This document shows positions 42,598 through 51,791 of a stretch of DNA of 60,897 nt, one piece after another (the stretch's first letter is position 1; every line of letters begins with the position of its first letter). The notes under the pieces were generated by a model, which worked only from the letters and a program-made list of their open reading frames with translations, searched no databases and was not told the DNA's origin. The DNA lies in NCBI GenBank assembly GCA_026708085.1, contig JAPOVP010000037.1, forward strand, positions 1 through 60,897, read 5' to 3'. Origin of the DNA: Caldilineaceae bacterium (GTDB lineage Bacteria > Chloroflexota > Anaerolineae > Caldilineales > Caldilineaceae). The translations under genes and the position numbers were made by a program.

Positions 42598-43848
42598 CTA
42601 ATTGGGAACAATGCAACGAACGGTGGTGCCGTTGCTGTTGGACTCGACATGAAGGCTGCCGCCCATGCGCTCTGCGTCAGCCTCCATATTTCTGAAGCCG
42701 CGGCCGCGCACGGCGTAATCATCAGGAAGCCCGGTCCCGTCGTCGGACACGGACATCTGCAAATTCTCCTCGCCAAACTCCAGGGAGATTGTCACACTTT
42801 CGGCGTCTGAATGACGAAAGGCATTGGTGAGCGCATTGTGGGCGATAGTGAACAACAGACTGCGCTTGATGGTGGACAGTTGCGGTTCGGCTCCCTGCAG
42901 CTCCAGACTCGCGAAAATGGAGGTGATGACGGTGAAGGTGTCGGCGTGCGCTTCCAGGACTTCGCTCAGCGTGCTTCCGCTGAATATCTGCCCGCCGTCT
43001 ATTGGGTGCCTGAGGGCCCACATGGTCGACCTGGTCAGGGACCACATCGCGTTCAGTTTGTCGACCAGCTCGGGGCTGGAGCTGTCGGCCTTTTCGATGG
43101 CGTCCTCAAGACCCAGACCCAACGTGTAGGCTGATTGCGCGGTCGTGTCGTGGATGGTCTGCGACATTTCGAGCCGCTGCCGCTGTAACTCCCGCTCCCG
43201 CGCTACCGCTTCCAGCCTCCTGATCCTCTCCGACCTGGCGACCAGACTAACCGTTCCCACCACGGCATACATGACAGCGATCCTGGCAATTAACGCCTTA
43301 TCGTCTCTGGCGTCGAGGTCGAGTCCGCCCCCAACGGTCAGGCTCACGGCAGTGTAGAGGATGGCCATCAGTGTCGCCCACGAGAAGCTCAGTCTGAACG
43401 AACTGAAGAAGACCGCGAACCAGGCCAGGGCAGGGTAGTAGAGCAGGTAGAAGAAGAAATGACTGAAGCCGCCGCCGACCACCATCGCCACTGTTATCAG
43501 GATCATGTCCGTTGCACTGATCCCCAGCATCAGGTGCAATGTCACGAGACGGCCCGAACGAAGGCAGTAGTGGAGGTAGGAGTTGAATGCCACCAAGACA
43601 ATGAAGCACAGGATATAACCGGTGTACCTGGAACTGTCGAATACAGGTCGGTATACCATCTGGAAGACGCAGAGAACGATGATAAACCACCGAAACCAAA
43701 GGGAAATCGTGGCAGGGTAGCGCAGTTCTTCAGGGCCGACTTCCCTGATTGCCCAGTTGCGGCCGACCAGGGCATCGACTACATCGGTCAGAGTACTCAG
43801 AAACGCAACGCCTGGATTTCGGCTTGTCGTGCGCCGCTGTCGAGCCAT
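42598..43848 (-). CDS. Membrane sensor histidine kinase (NarX/DesK type)
   Basis: A 416-residue kinase. About six transmembrane helices span residues 50-200 with no clear large external sensor domain. The dimerisation helix has the HisKA_3 motif MSQTIHDTTAQSAY with phosphorylated His233. The ATPase domain has AHNALTNAFRHSDAESV (N box), VSDDGTGLPDD (G1) and GRGFRNMEADAERMGGSL (G2). The signal is probably sensed in or near the membrane. The ATG at 43848 has AAAGG about 7 nt upstream. Confidence 0.93.
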   Translation of the reverse strand: MARQRRTTSRNPGVAFLSTLTDVVDALVGRNWAIREVGPEELRYPATISLWFRWFIIVLCVFQMVYRPVFDSSRYTGYILCFIVLVAFNSYLHYCLRSGRLVTLHLMLGISATDMILITVAMVVGGGFSHFFFYLLYYPALAWFAVFFSSFRLSFSWATLMAILYTAVSLTVGGGLDLDARDDKALIARIAVMYAVVGTVSLVARSERIRRLEAVARERELQRQRLEMSQTIHDTTAQSAYTLGLGLEDAIEKADSSSPELVDKLNAMWSLTRSTMWALRHPIDGGQIFSGSTLSEVLEAHADTFTVITSIFASLELQGAEPQLSTIKRSLLFTIAHNALTNAFRHSDAESVTISLEFGEENLQMSVSDDGTGLPDDYAVRGRGFRNMEADAERMGGSLHVESNSNGTTVRCIVPN

Positions 43849-44023
43849 GAGGATACCTTTCGAACAGCTGTACCGGCTCTTCTTCGCCCTGGTGCATCAC
43901 TTTGCCCAAGAGCGGACGCAGATCACTCACGCCTGCTTTTTCGGTCTTCGTTGCTACGCAGCCCCACTCGCGGCTGGCGTCAGAATGAGGGAATATGGCT
44001 GAGCGATCTCTGAGCGATTTTCG

Positions 44024-44055
44024 CTGCAATCGAGAAGAGCTGCAATCGAGAAGAG
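44024..44055. repeat. 16-bp tandem duplication
   Basis: CTGCAATCGAGAAGAG occurs twice back to back (44024-44039 and 44040-44055) in the leader between the kinase gene and its possible promoter. The 539-nt gap 43849-44387 has no gene that I can support. Confidence 0.7.
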
Positions 44056-44128
44056 CATTGGACTCAAGGTATTCAAATTGGGTCAGATTGTTCAAGGAAG
44101 TGGGATTATTGTTGCCAAAGGCTACTAA

Positions 44129-44158
44129 ACTATAACTGTACAAAATGGCAATTGACAA
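44129..44158 (-). promoter_or_regulatory. Possible promoter of the two-component operon
   Basis: On the minus strand TTGTCA (44158-44153) and TATAGT (44134-44129) are 18 nt apart, each five of six to consensus. It lies about 280 nt before the kinase start, implying a long leader. Confidence 0.4.
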
Positions 44159-44387
44159 GTGGCGCTTGTACCGATTGAACTGATGGGGTACTCCACGACA
44201 CTGCTGAAATTGCACAAATGTCCCGGATCTCCTGGCGACGTAAGTCCAGTTGTCAAGATTTCCAGGTTAGAAGTGCACTAACTGGAGACGCTGTCGGCGA
44301 TGGCGAGGTCAACGGTATCCTCAACACCACTTTCAGTTATCGGTGGATGATTGACAGCAGACCCGTCGCAGGCGCTGGCAGGCGGTC

Positions 44388-47300
44388 CTACAGGCTTTGT
44401 GCCGGCGGGGCAGTTGTGAGGAAGGCCAGCGCCGCCCTTGCGGCATCGTCCTGCGCTTGCGGGAGGTTGTCAACGGATTTTTGGAGATTCGGTTGGAGGA
44501 AAAGGAACGAGACCTCTTTCACGTTAACGCCGGCCGCCTTGCTCAGTGCGAGCGCGTAGGCTCCGCCCTGCAGACGGTAGCGTGCCATCGCCCGTTCGAC
44601 CTCTTCTTCGGAGCCGACGGCATCGGTCTTGAAATCAACGATCACAAAGCCGTCCTCTTCCTCGAAAAGGAGGTCGACAAAGCCTTCAACGATGCCGTCG
44701 CCGACGGGGCCGGCGACAGGCGCCTCTCGCCACCAGCGTCCGGATTCCAGCGCCCGTTCGACGAGAGAGCTTTGAAGAGCGCGTCGCACGAGACGGGAAA
44801 TCTGGTCGGCTTGCGCGGACACGCCCTCGGCGGCGGCCTGCGCCCGCACGTTTTCGTCGAGGTCGCTGCCCGTGTGCAGGTCGACGACCTGGAGCACGGC
44901 GTGCACGGCGCGGCCGATGTTGGTCCCGGCGCGACCGCGGCGCCAGGGTTCGTCGGGGACGTCCTGTTCCTCTTTCGCGTCCTTCTCGTTCTGGGCGAGA
45001 CGGGTGGCGGCCGCGGAGATGGGGCGGCTGCGGGCGGCGAAGAGCTGACGCCTCTGTTGTTGCCAGTGCTGGCGCGACTCGGGGGTGTCGTCGGCTGGGG
45101 TTGCAGTTTCGCCGGCGACGTAGGCGGCGCGCGGCGCGGGGTCAGCCGCGGGTTCGAAGCGCTGCCAGAGATGGTCCGCCCCCTGCATGAACTCTTCGAT
45201 GCGTGCGGCGGCTGAGGCGCTGCCCCTCTTGTTGCGGTAGAGACTAACGACGAGATGATCGCGTGCACGGGTCGCGGCAACGTAGATCAGCCGCACGCGC
45301 TCCTCTTCCCCGCGCTCCTTTTCGAATCCGGCTAGCTCTTCGTATCCGAGTGTTTGCAGCTCGGCTTTCACTTCGATGCGGCCGCTTGTGCGATCGAACA
45401 GCACGGGGTCGGGGTTGGGGCCTCTGGTCGCGTTCAAGCCGGCGAGGATGACGATTGGGAATTCCAGCCCTTTGGCGCCGTGGACGGTCATCACGCTGAC
45501 TGCGCCGGCGTCGGACTCGCGCACGACCGTCTCGCGCGCTCTTGCCTGCCCTTCGCGCTGGCGATCGGTCCAGGCAAGGAATGCGCGCAGGGAGCCTTCG
45601 CCGGTTGCAGCGAAGGCGCGGGCGCGGTCGATGAGGAAGCCGTAGCGCGTCCAGCGCCCGCGCCACTGGCGTTCGTCAAGGGCCAGCTCCCGGAACCGGC
45701 GGGCGCGCACGAACTGCTCGATGAGCGTCGCGGGGGCGGTCCATTTGCGGCGCTCGTGGAATTTTCTCAGGACCGCCAGCGCGCCAGCGACGGGGCCGGG
45801 CGGGGCTTCAGCTTCGGCAAGGTAGTCGAACTGGCCGCCGGCTTCGACGAAGGTGAGCAGGTCGGTGTCGGAGCAGGCGAAGGCGGGGGAGCGCAACGCG
45901 GCCACGACCGCGACCGGGTGGGTCGGGTCGTCTATGGCCATGAGGCAGTTCAGCAGATCGCGTATCTCCTGCGTATTGTAGATAAGGGAGGCACTTTCGA
46001 GGCGGAAGGGGATGTCTGCGTCCTCGAATGCGATCTCAAGTGCATCGAAGCCGGAGCGACGCGGCATGAGAACGCAGATATCCTGATAGTCTGCGCGGCG
46101 TTTCGCCCCGTCACCGTCCTCCGAACGGACCTGCCAGCCCTCGTCGATCGCCGTGCGGATGGCGCGGGCGATGGCTTCGGCTTCCTGGCGGCGCACGACG
46201 CCGATATTCCCTTCGATTTCTCCACCGATGAAACGGACGGGGGGCGACTCGCCTGTCTGCGGGCCGGCGACGAGGGGTGCATAGTCGGCCTGCGCTTCGC
46301 CCTGCATCCACAGGCTGAAGAGGTGGTTGACCCAGTCGATGACCGGCGGCTGGGAGCGGAAGTTCTGTTGGAGCAGGACGCTGGCTCCGCCGACCGCCTG
46401 CCGCATCTGTTCGACCTGCTGAATGTCGGCGCGGCGGAAGCGGTAGATCGACTGTTTGGGGTCGCCGACGACGAAGAGCTTGCCTTCGATGGGCTGGACT
46501 TTGCGCCAGTCGCGGGGACGGTCGTCGGGGTTGGTGCGATCGGAAGTCTCTTCGGCCAGGAACATAGCGATCTCCGCCTGCAGCGGGTCGGTGTCCTGCA
46601 TTTCGTCGATGAGGATGTGGGTGAAGCGGGCACGGAAGTGGTCGCGTGCAGGGATACTGTCGCGGAGCAGATTGCGTGCGAGGACGAGCATGTCGAGGAA
46701 CTCGACCTGGCCGGCTGTCCGCCGTTCGCGGGCGTATTCCAGCGTAAAGCGCTGCAGCAGTTCGAGCACTGGGGCCAGCCCCGACGCCTGCTCGCTTTGG
46801 TCGAATTGTGATGCGGGCACATCAAAGGAGGCGCCGACGAGCAGGTCGTGATTTGTGTGGAAACTGTCCGCGATCTTGCGCATGTGGTCGAGGGTCATGC
46901 CTGCTGTCAGGGCGGGGCGAAGGGCATCCTGTGCCTCGGGGTCCTCGAGGGTGGTATCCAGCCAGGCTGACCAGCGGTCCTCGAAGGCGATTTCGGCCGC
47001 GATCTCGTCGCGGATGGTGAACCCCGGCGGCAGGCCGGCGGCCAGTGGACGCTCGCCCAGGAGCCGGCCGGCGAAGCTGTGGAGTGTCTGGATGGCGGCC
47101 TGGTCGAGTTCTGCCACGGCGAGCCGGCAACGTTCCCGCTGTTCGTGGGGCAGGCCGGCGTCATCTGCGGCCAGTTCGAGGCTCTCGGCGATGCGGGCGC
47201 GCAGTTCGGCGGCGGCCGACTCGGTGAATGTGATGGCGGCGATCCCGCCGAGCCTTGCCCGGCCGGTCTTGATGAGGGCGACGACGCGGTCGACGAGGCT

Positions 47301-47399
47301 GCGTGTTTTGCCGGTGCCGGCGCCAGCTTCGACGACCATGTTCTGGTCGAGGCGTTCGAGGATGGCGTCGCGTGCCGGCTGGTCGGAAAGGGAGCTCAT
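44388..47399 (-). CDS. addA: AddA/RecB-like helicase-nuclease
   Basis: A 1003-residue UvrD-family helicase with a C-terminal nuclease, the motor subunit of a double-strand-break resection complex. Helicase motifs in order are VVEAGAGTGKTRSLVDR (Walker A, residues 25-32), ITFTESAAAELRARI (Ia), LIDEMQDTDPLQ (II), VGDPKQSIYRFRRADI (III), NFRSQPPVIDWVN (IV) and VMTVHGAKGLEFPIV (V), then TRARDHLVVSLY (VI). The nuclease is GFVDLLFEEEDGFVIVDFKT followed by YRLQGGAYALALSKA (RecB/AddA QxxxY). It is shorter than Bacillus AddA (~1230). It overlaps the addB stop as TGATG. No Chi sequence can be deduced. Confidence 0.93.
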   Translation of the reverse strand: MSSLSDQPARDAILERLDQNMVVEAGAGTGKTRSLVDRVVALIKTGRARLGGIAAITFTESAAAELRARIAESLELAADDAGLPHEQRERCRLAVAELDQAAIQTLHSFAGRLLGERPLAAGLPPGFTIRDEIAAEIAFEDRWSAWLDTTLEDPEAQDALRPALTAGMTLDHMRKIADSFHTNHDLLVGASFDVPASQFDQSEQASGLAPVLELLQRFTLEYARERRTAGQVEFLDMLVLARNLLRDSIPARDHFRARFTHILIDEMQDTDPLQAEIAMFLAEETSDRTNPDDRPRDWRKVQPIEGKLFVVGDPKQSIYRFRRADIQQVEQMRQAVGGASVLLQQNFRSQPPVIDWVNHLFSLWMQGEAQADYAPLVAGPQTGESPPVRFIGGEIEGNIGVVRRQEAEAIARAIRTAIDEGWQVRSEDGDGAKRRADYQDICVLMPRRSGFDALEIAFEDADIPFRLESASLIYNTQEIRDLLNCLMAIDDPTHPVAVVAALRSPAFACSDTDLLTFVEAGGQFDYLAEAEAPPGPVAGALAVLRKFHERRKWTAPATLIEQFVRARRFRELALDERQWRGRWTRYGFLIDRARAFAATGEGSLRAFLAWTDRQREGQARARETVVRESDAGAVSVMTVHGAKGLEFPIVILAGLNATRGPNPDPVLFDRTSGRIEVKAELQTLGYEELAGFEKERGEEERVRLIYVAATRARDHLVVSLYRNKRGSASAAARIEEFMQGADHLWQRFEPAADPAPRAAYVAGETATPADDTPESRQHWQQQRRQLFAARSRPISAAATRLAQNEKDAKEEQDVPDEPWRRGRAGTNIGRAVHAVLQVVDLHTGSDLDENVRAQAAAEGVSAQADQISRLVRRALQSSLVERALESGRWWREAPVAGPVGDGIVEGFVDLLFEEEDGFVIVDFKTDAVGSEEEVERAMARYRLQGGAYALALSKAAGVNVKEVSFLFLQPNLQKSVDNLPQAQDDAARAALAFLTTAPPAQSL

Positions 47400-50300
47400 C
47401 AGCTTGCCTCCTCGCCGGCCATGGCCACGTAGGCTGTCAGACGTCGATCGTTGCGCTTACGGCGCCAGTGCCACTCGCGGCGGGCGGGGCAGAGATGCTT
47501 GAATTCGCAGTAGCGGCAGTTGTTGCCATCCCTACCCGGATTGGCTGGGAAGAGGCCGGCGCCGATGCCGTCGGTGATGGCGCCGACGACATCGCTGAAG
47601 GCGTCAAGCATCTCTTCGAGCGTTGCCGGTTTGGGCGGGCGGGTCACAAATTTTCCCTTCTCGGTCACGAACCAGTAGGCGACCTTTATGTCGATCCCAG
47701 CGCCCAACAGCTGACGGGCGGCGAGACCGTACACGGGCAGCTGCAGGAGCTTGCCGCGCTGGAGGGGGTCTTTATTCATGTTTGCGTAACTGCTGGTACC
47801 GCCAGACTTGTAGTCGAGAACGAGGGCGGAGTCGCCGGAGGGTGAGAGGTCAATGCGGTCGATAAAGCCTCGAAAGCGGAGCGTGCCGGTGCGGGCGCTC
47901 GACCACTCGACGGATTGCAGCGGCGATTCATCTTCCTTCCCGGCAAAACCGAAAGAGCTCTCGACGGAATGGGGCGAGATGCCGTGCTTCTTGCGAAGTT
48001 TGGCGTCCTCCTTAAGGAATCTTTCCAGATCGCTGATCATCTGGTCGCGGACCATCTCCCAGAGGAGCGGTTTGCCGGTGACGCCGCGCTGCTCGGCCTT
48101 GTGGAACTCCTCTTCGGCGATCTCGAAAAGCTGGTGGCGGTGTTCGTGGGTCCAGAGTTGGTCGGGCGGTGGGATGGCGTCCTGCTCCTGCGCTTCTCGA
48201 ATGAAGCGTTCCAGGATTGCATGCAGGAGCGATCCCCGCTCCAGGGCTGAAATGGTGGCCAGCTCCTCCGGCTGCTCGGGCGCGGCGATGCCGAGCACGT
48301 TTGAGAGGAAGTAGCGGAAGGGGCAGGTTGCCCAGGTTTGCAACCGCGTCGGCGAGAAGAATTCGCGGTTGGAGAGCCCGATGCGTCCGGATGGAGAGAT
48401 TGCCGGTGAGAGGTCTCCGTCCCAACTCGTCAAGGGCGCTGCGTATCTGGCCCGCTGCATTTTGAGGGCGCGAGCCAGAACCGGTTCCGTCCGGGCGAGA
48501 TGATGGGCGTCGATTGCGTTGGCGGCTTGCCGCCACCGAGAAAGCTGGTGCAGATCGTAGTCGTGGATATCTGCGGGCTGCGTTGATGACAGGGTGTTGA
48601 TGCCGTGTTGGGCCGATACCACCTCTTCAAACCAGGGCTGTTCTCGCAGTTGGGCGAGGTCACGAGGATTGGAGAGCATGGAGGGGTAGACGGGCGAGCC
48701 GTACAGGCAGGAGGCCTCTTCGAGGAACCAGCGGGACGGGTGTTGCTCGCGCATGGCGATGTTGTTGGCGCGGGCGAAGGTGAGCACGCGGGTGCGTCCG
48801 GCCGCGGCGGCGAGGTAGTCGTAGCGGTCGGCGGCGGCGGAGTGGAAAAGGAGGCCCGTCTTCTCGCGTTCGGACTGGGGCAACAGGGGGTCGTCAGGGG
48901 GTTGCGCGGGGACTAGGCCCTCGACCATGCCGACGAGGTAGACCTTGTCGAATCGCAGGCCGGCTGCAATGCGGACAGGACCGACCAGGAGACCTTCGCC
49001 CAAGGCGCCGGCTCTGGCGGCGGGCCGGTTGAGCGTCTCGTCGAGCGCAACGCGAAAGGCATCGAGATCGGCGCTTTCCTCCAACTCGTCGAGATTCGCC
49101 ATTTCCTGAAGCGCCGCCACAAGGGTGTCAAGGTTGTCGCGCTCGACAGATGGGAGCGACGGTTCGTCAAGGTAATTGTCGATGATCTCTCCAGCCCACT
49201 TGACGAACGCCGCCCAGGTCCTGCAGTCCTGCGCGTGGTTGAGGGTATCGTGCAGCCTGAGCATAAAGCTGCGCAACGCCCGCGCTTCTGCCGCCGACTG
49301 CGTAAGCTCCTTTTCCCTGCCTGCGGACAGCTCTTCGTCCTGCCTTGTGGTGGTGCGCTGTTGAGACGCGGCATAGCTGGCCAGGCGATCGCGCCACTGA
49401 TCAATGCCGGCAACGACGCCGGCTTCACGCGAGAGCGCGTCCCAACGCGAGGGGCTGAATCTGGGCGAGGATGGCTTGACCGGACAGGAGGTGAGCCAGC
49501 GCATCACCTCCTCCCTGGGCAGGTCGCTGCCGGCGAGATCGACGATGCCTTTGAGCATGCGGCCGACGGGGGTCGCGGCCAGCCTTTGCGTTGAGGGACC
49601 GGCGATGGGGATGTTGGCGGCGGCGAGCTGTTCTGCGATGAGTGCGGCATAGGGATCCTGCTGCCAGTAGAGGATCGCCATGCGGTGGAAGGGTGTGCCC
49701 GCGTGCGCGGCAGCGGCGACTGATCTGACGACGCTGCGTACCTCCTCGCCGGTGTCGGGGGCGACGAGCAGGTGGGCAGGAGGCAGGGAGGGCATGGGGG
49801 ACTGTGGGGGCGAGGCGTTGTTGGGCAGGAGGGTGTCGGCCTCGGGATCGCCGGTAGCGCCAAGGACGGTTGCGCATCTGCGTGCGTCGCGGAGCGCGTC
49901 GAGCAGGCGCTGCTCGGCGGGCGTCAGCGTGCGCGGCAGATAGGCGATAACGGGGCCGAGCGCGGTCAGGGCGGTGGCGGCGCTGTCGGTCCTGACCGCG
50001 TCTGCCGCGGCATCTGCGAGCGTTTCGCGGTCGTAATATGCCGCGGTGAAGTCACGATAGCGTGAAAACAGGCGGGCGATCTCGCCGGAAATCCCCTCAC
50101 GGCTCTCTAAGGCGGCGAGGACGTTGGGCGCGGCGCGAACCAGATCTCGGAATGTCGCGCGCAGGCCGGTGTGGAAGGAGGAGTGCGTGCGGAAGGGTTC
50201 GAGCTCGCCGGCGGCCTCTTTGGCGGCACGGCGCACGGCGGCGAATTCGATGGCGGGCTTGAGCGGGCCCCGGCCCTCGGCGGCCAGACTTTGTGCCCCG

Positions 50301-50512
50301 AGCAGCTCTGCGAGGCGGGGGAGCGGCATGAAACGCACGTTGACGAGGCCGCGCCTGCCGATGTCGCGACGCAGGTAGAGGCCGGCATAGGTTGACGGTA
50401 CGACGACGGTGACGGGGGCGAAGGGGTCTTCGGCCTGGTGTTCATGCAGGAGGCGTTCGAGGCGCTCCTGGGCTTGTTGGACGTGTACGACATGGGTGGG
50501 GGACTGCTGCAT
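47399..50512 (-). CDS. addB: AddB-like PD-(D/E)XK nuclease subunit
   Basis: A 1037-residue partner of AddA. The N-terminal helicase-like half begins FAPVTVVVPSTYAGLYLRRD and shows no Walker A glycine-lysine loop, so it is probably an inactive helicase scaffold. The C-terminal nuclease has FRGFIDRIDLSPSGDSALVLDYKSGG, the QLPVYGLAARQLL helix, and four cysteines placed like an iron-sulfur staple: TWATCPFRYF (about residue 730) and NCRYCEFKHLCPARR (about 1000). The ATG at 50512 has GGAG nine nt upstream. A stronger Shine-Dalgarno sits 43 nt earlier before a different short frame. Confidence 0.9.
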   Translation of the reverse strand: MQQSPTHVVHVQQAQERLERLLHEHQAEDPFAPVTVVVPSTYAGLYLRRDIGRRGLVNVRFMPLPRLAELLGAQSLAAEGRGPLKPAIEFAAVRRAAKEAAGELEPFRTHSSFHTGLRATFRDLVRAAPNVLAALESREGISGEIARLFSRYRDFTAAYYDRETLADAAADAVRTDSAATALTALGPVIAYLPRTLTPAEQRLLDALRDARRCATVLGATGDPEADTLLPNNASPPQSPMPSLPPAHLLVAPDTGEEVRSVVRSVAAAAHAGTPFHRMAILYWQQDPYAALIAEQLAAANIPIAGPSTQRLAATPVGRMLKGIVDLAGSDLPREEVMRWLTSCPVKPSSPRFSPSRWDALSREAGVVAGIDQWRDRLASYAASQQRTTTRQDEELSAGREKELTQSAAEARALRSFMLRLHDTLNHAQDCRTWAAFVKWAGEIIDNYLDEPSLPSVERDNLDTLVAALQEMANLDELEESADLDAFRVALDETLNRPAARAGALGEGLLVGPVRIAAGLRFDKVYLVGMVEGLVPAQPPDDPLLPQSEREKTGLLFHSAAADRYDYLAAAAGRTRVLTFARANNIAMREQHPSRWFLEEASCLYGSPVYPSMLSNPRDLAQLREQPWFEEVVSAQHGINTLSSTQPADIHDYDLHQLSRWRQAANAIDAHHLARTEPVLARALKMQRARYAAPLTSWDGDLSPAISPSGRIGLSNREFFSPTRLQTWATCPFRYFLSNVLGIAAPEQPEELATISALERGSLLHAILERFIREAQEQDAIPPPDQLWTHEHRHQLFEIAEEEFHKAEQRGVTGKPLLWEMVRDQMISDLERFLKEDAKLRKKHGISPHSVESSFGFAGKEDESPLQSVEWSSARTGTLRFRGFIDRIDLSPSGDSALVLDYKSGGTSSYANMNKDPLQRGKLLQLPVYGLAARQLLGAGIDIKVAYWFVTEKGKFVTRPPKPATLEEMLDAFSDVVGAITDGIGAGLFPANPGRDGNNCRYCEFKHLCPARREWHWRRKRNDRRLTAYVAMAGEEAS

Positions 50513-50555
50513 GTGTGAAGTCTCCAGTACAGAGTGTAGGGCACGCGGTCGACAT
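50442..50555 (-). CDS. Possible short leader frame overlapping addB
   Basis: A 37-codon frame beginning MSTACPTLCTGDF has a perfect AGGAGGT six nt before its ATG (50555) and overlaps the first 24 codons of addB in another frame. It may be a translated leader that affects addB initiation, or a chance frame behind a good Shine-Dalgarno. The peptide itself looks like no known protein. Confidence 0.2.
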   Translation of the reverse strand: MSTACPTLCTGDFTHAAVPHPCRTRPTSPGAPRTPPA

Positions 50556-50741
50556 TCTTACCTCCTGAGTATACGTCATGATATACGGTGGCCGCACAGA
50601 ATCATGGTGTGAAGAAGGGGGCGCCAGGATCACGCGTCGGACGTCATAGGGCGGTTTTACGATGCTGCAGACGGATACGTGAAAACATGAGGGATGATGT
50701 CTGCAGTTTCGCGAAGATCCCACGGGTGGGGCAACCACGAG

Positions 50742-50765
50742 GGCACCCACAAGGGGTGCCCCTAC
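50742..50765. repeat. Short hairpin dispersed repeat, copy 1 of 3
   Basis: GGCACCC-ACAAG-GGGTGCC, followed by CCTAC, forms a 7-bp stem with a 5-nt loop. Identical 24-nt copies are at 57980-58003 and 58398-58421. It is the only recognisable item in the 304-nt gap between the antitoxin-like gene and addB. Confidence 0.8.
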
Positions 50766-50816
50766 GGTGGGATGGCCGGGTGGGAGTAAATGTCAGGGGG
50801 CCTTAGCTTCCGGCAC

Positions 50817-51062
50817 CTACTTTGCAGAGGTTTGCAGGTCGGTGCGCCTTTTCGCCCGAGCGGCGGCGATTTCGGCGGGAATCGCGTCAATATTGAGGAT
50901 GTCTGTATTCTTGTGGTCAAGCCGATCTATCGCAGCAAACAGATTGTCAGTACGTCGCTGTCGCACCTCGCGCTTCAGTAACGCAACCAAGGATTCAGAG
51001 GTAAGCAGACCGGCCTGATTGGCTTCCGTAGCCAACTCACGTGGCAGTGTAATTGTTTCCAT
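50817..51062 (-). CDS. Antitoxin-like small protein, no toxin partner seen
   Basis: An 81-residue acidic/basic helical protein. METITLPRELATEANQAGLL resembles the N-terminus of DNA-binding antitoxins that accompany PIN-domain toxins, followed by TSESLVALLKREVRQRR and a C-terminal helical tail (DILNIDAIPAEIAAARAKRR) that would wrap a toxin. The ATG at 51062 has GGAG eight nt upstream. The frame stays open to 51506, but that part translates the dispersed repeat and is not coding. Neither side has a PIN, RelE or HigB-like gene, so it appears orphaned. The family assignment is by resemblance only. Confidence 0.65.
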   Translation of the reverse strand: METITLPRELATEANQAGLLTSESLVALLKREVRQRRTDNLFAAIDRLDHKNTDILNIDAIPAEIAAARAKRRTDLQTSAK

Positions 51063-51394
51063 GGTCTCTCTCCGGCACGCATGCAGGGATTCGCCTTTGC
51101 CATCTCCTATGCGAGTCACTTTAGCGCGACGTGACAGGATCGCAAAGGGAGAGGGAATCCAACGCAAACCTGAATCCTGGACAGGCGCAACTGCTTTGAC
51201 CTGTTCTGTGTGTACTGTGTGCGGTCTGCCTGGATCGGGGATAGTGGAATGTACTGTAAGGATTTCTGTAGCGGGCTCTTGACGTTCATGGCGGTGTACG
51301 TTGGGATTAATTGGGCGTTGCCTCGCCTGCCTTGTTTGCGCTGGCTCAAATTCGGAACGAGACACGACGCGGGGTAAGCGCGGGTCGCCACGGG

Positions 51395-51600
51395 ACGCCA
51401 ATTTCGCATTGCCCACACACTCGCTGCGGCGCGAGGTTGTAGGACCGGGGGCGTTGCGGGGGCGGAGCCCCCGCACAAGGGAGGCCGCTTGCGGCCGACC
51501 GCCCAAAGGCGAGGAGAGAGTGAGGAGGAAAGAGGAGAGAGAAACACACTTAGCCGTGCGGAATCATGATCGCCATGTGGCGGGGGCTTAGCGGTCATGA
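51395..51600. repeat. Double-hairpin dispersed repeat, copy C
   Basis: The 57 nt at 51427-51483 are identical to 4370-4426. Stems are 51456-51463 with 51467-51474 (GCGGGGGC, GGA, GCCCCCGC) and GGCCGC, TT, GCGGCC at 51483-51496. A purine-rich tract and a shared GAATCATGA end follow, as in copy A. The rest of the 729-nt gap 51063-51791 contains no gene I can support. Confidence 0.8.
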
Positions 51601-51791
51601 GAGACGGCCCCTGAACCGAGGGTTTTCGGAGAGAATTGCGAGTGGCAGCCGTAACGACACAGACGCCCATGATTTGAGCGGGGAAGAGCCGTCTGCCGTT
51701 TGTCGCCCGGATGAGGAGGGTGATACCGTGGGTGTGGGACGACTTCTGATGTTGGGGTGTAAGCCATTGGACTCGACGGGAGAGAGCGGGC

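Noticed and set aside
45354..46811. A 485-residue plus-strand frame
   Set aside because: Antisense to addA, whose helicase motifs are all present in the minus frame.
47399..50512. AddB as an active helicase
   Set aside because: No Walker A glycine-lysine loop is visible in its N-terminal half, so only the nuclease role is supported.
51063..51506. N-terminal extension of the antitoxin-like protein to 229 residues
   Set aside because: The extension translates the dispersed repeat and spacer; the internal ATG at 51062 has a good ribosome-binding site and a typical antitoxin N-terminus.
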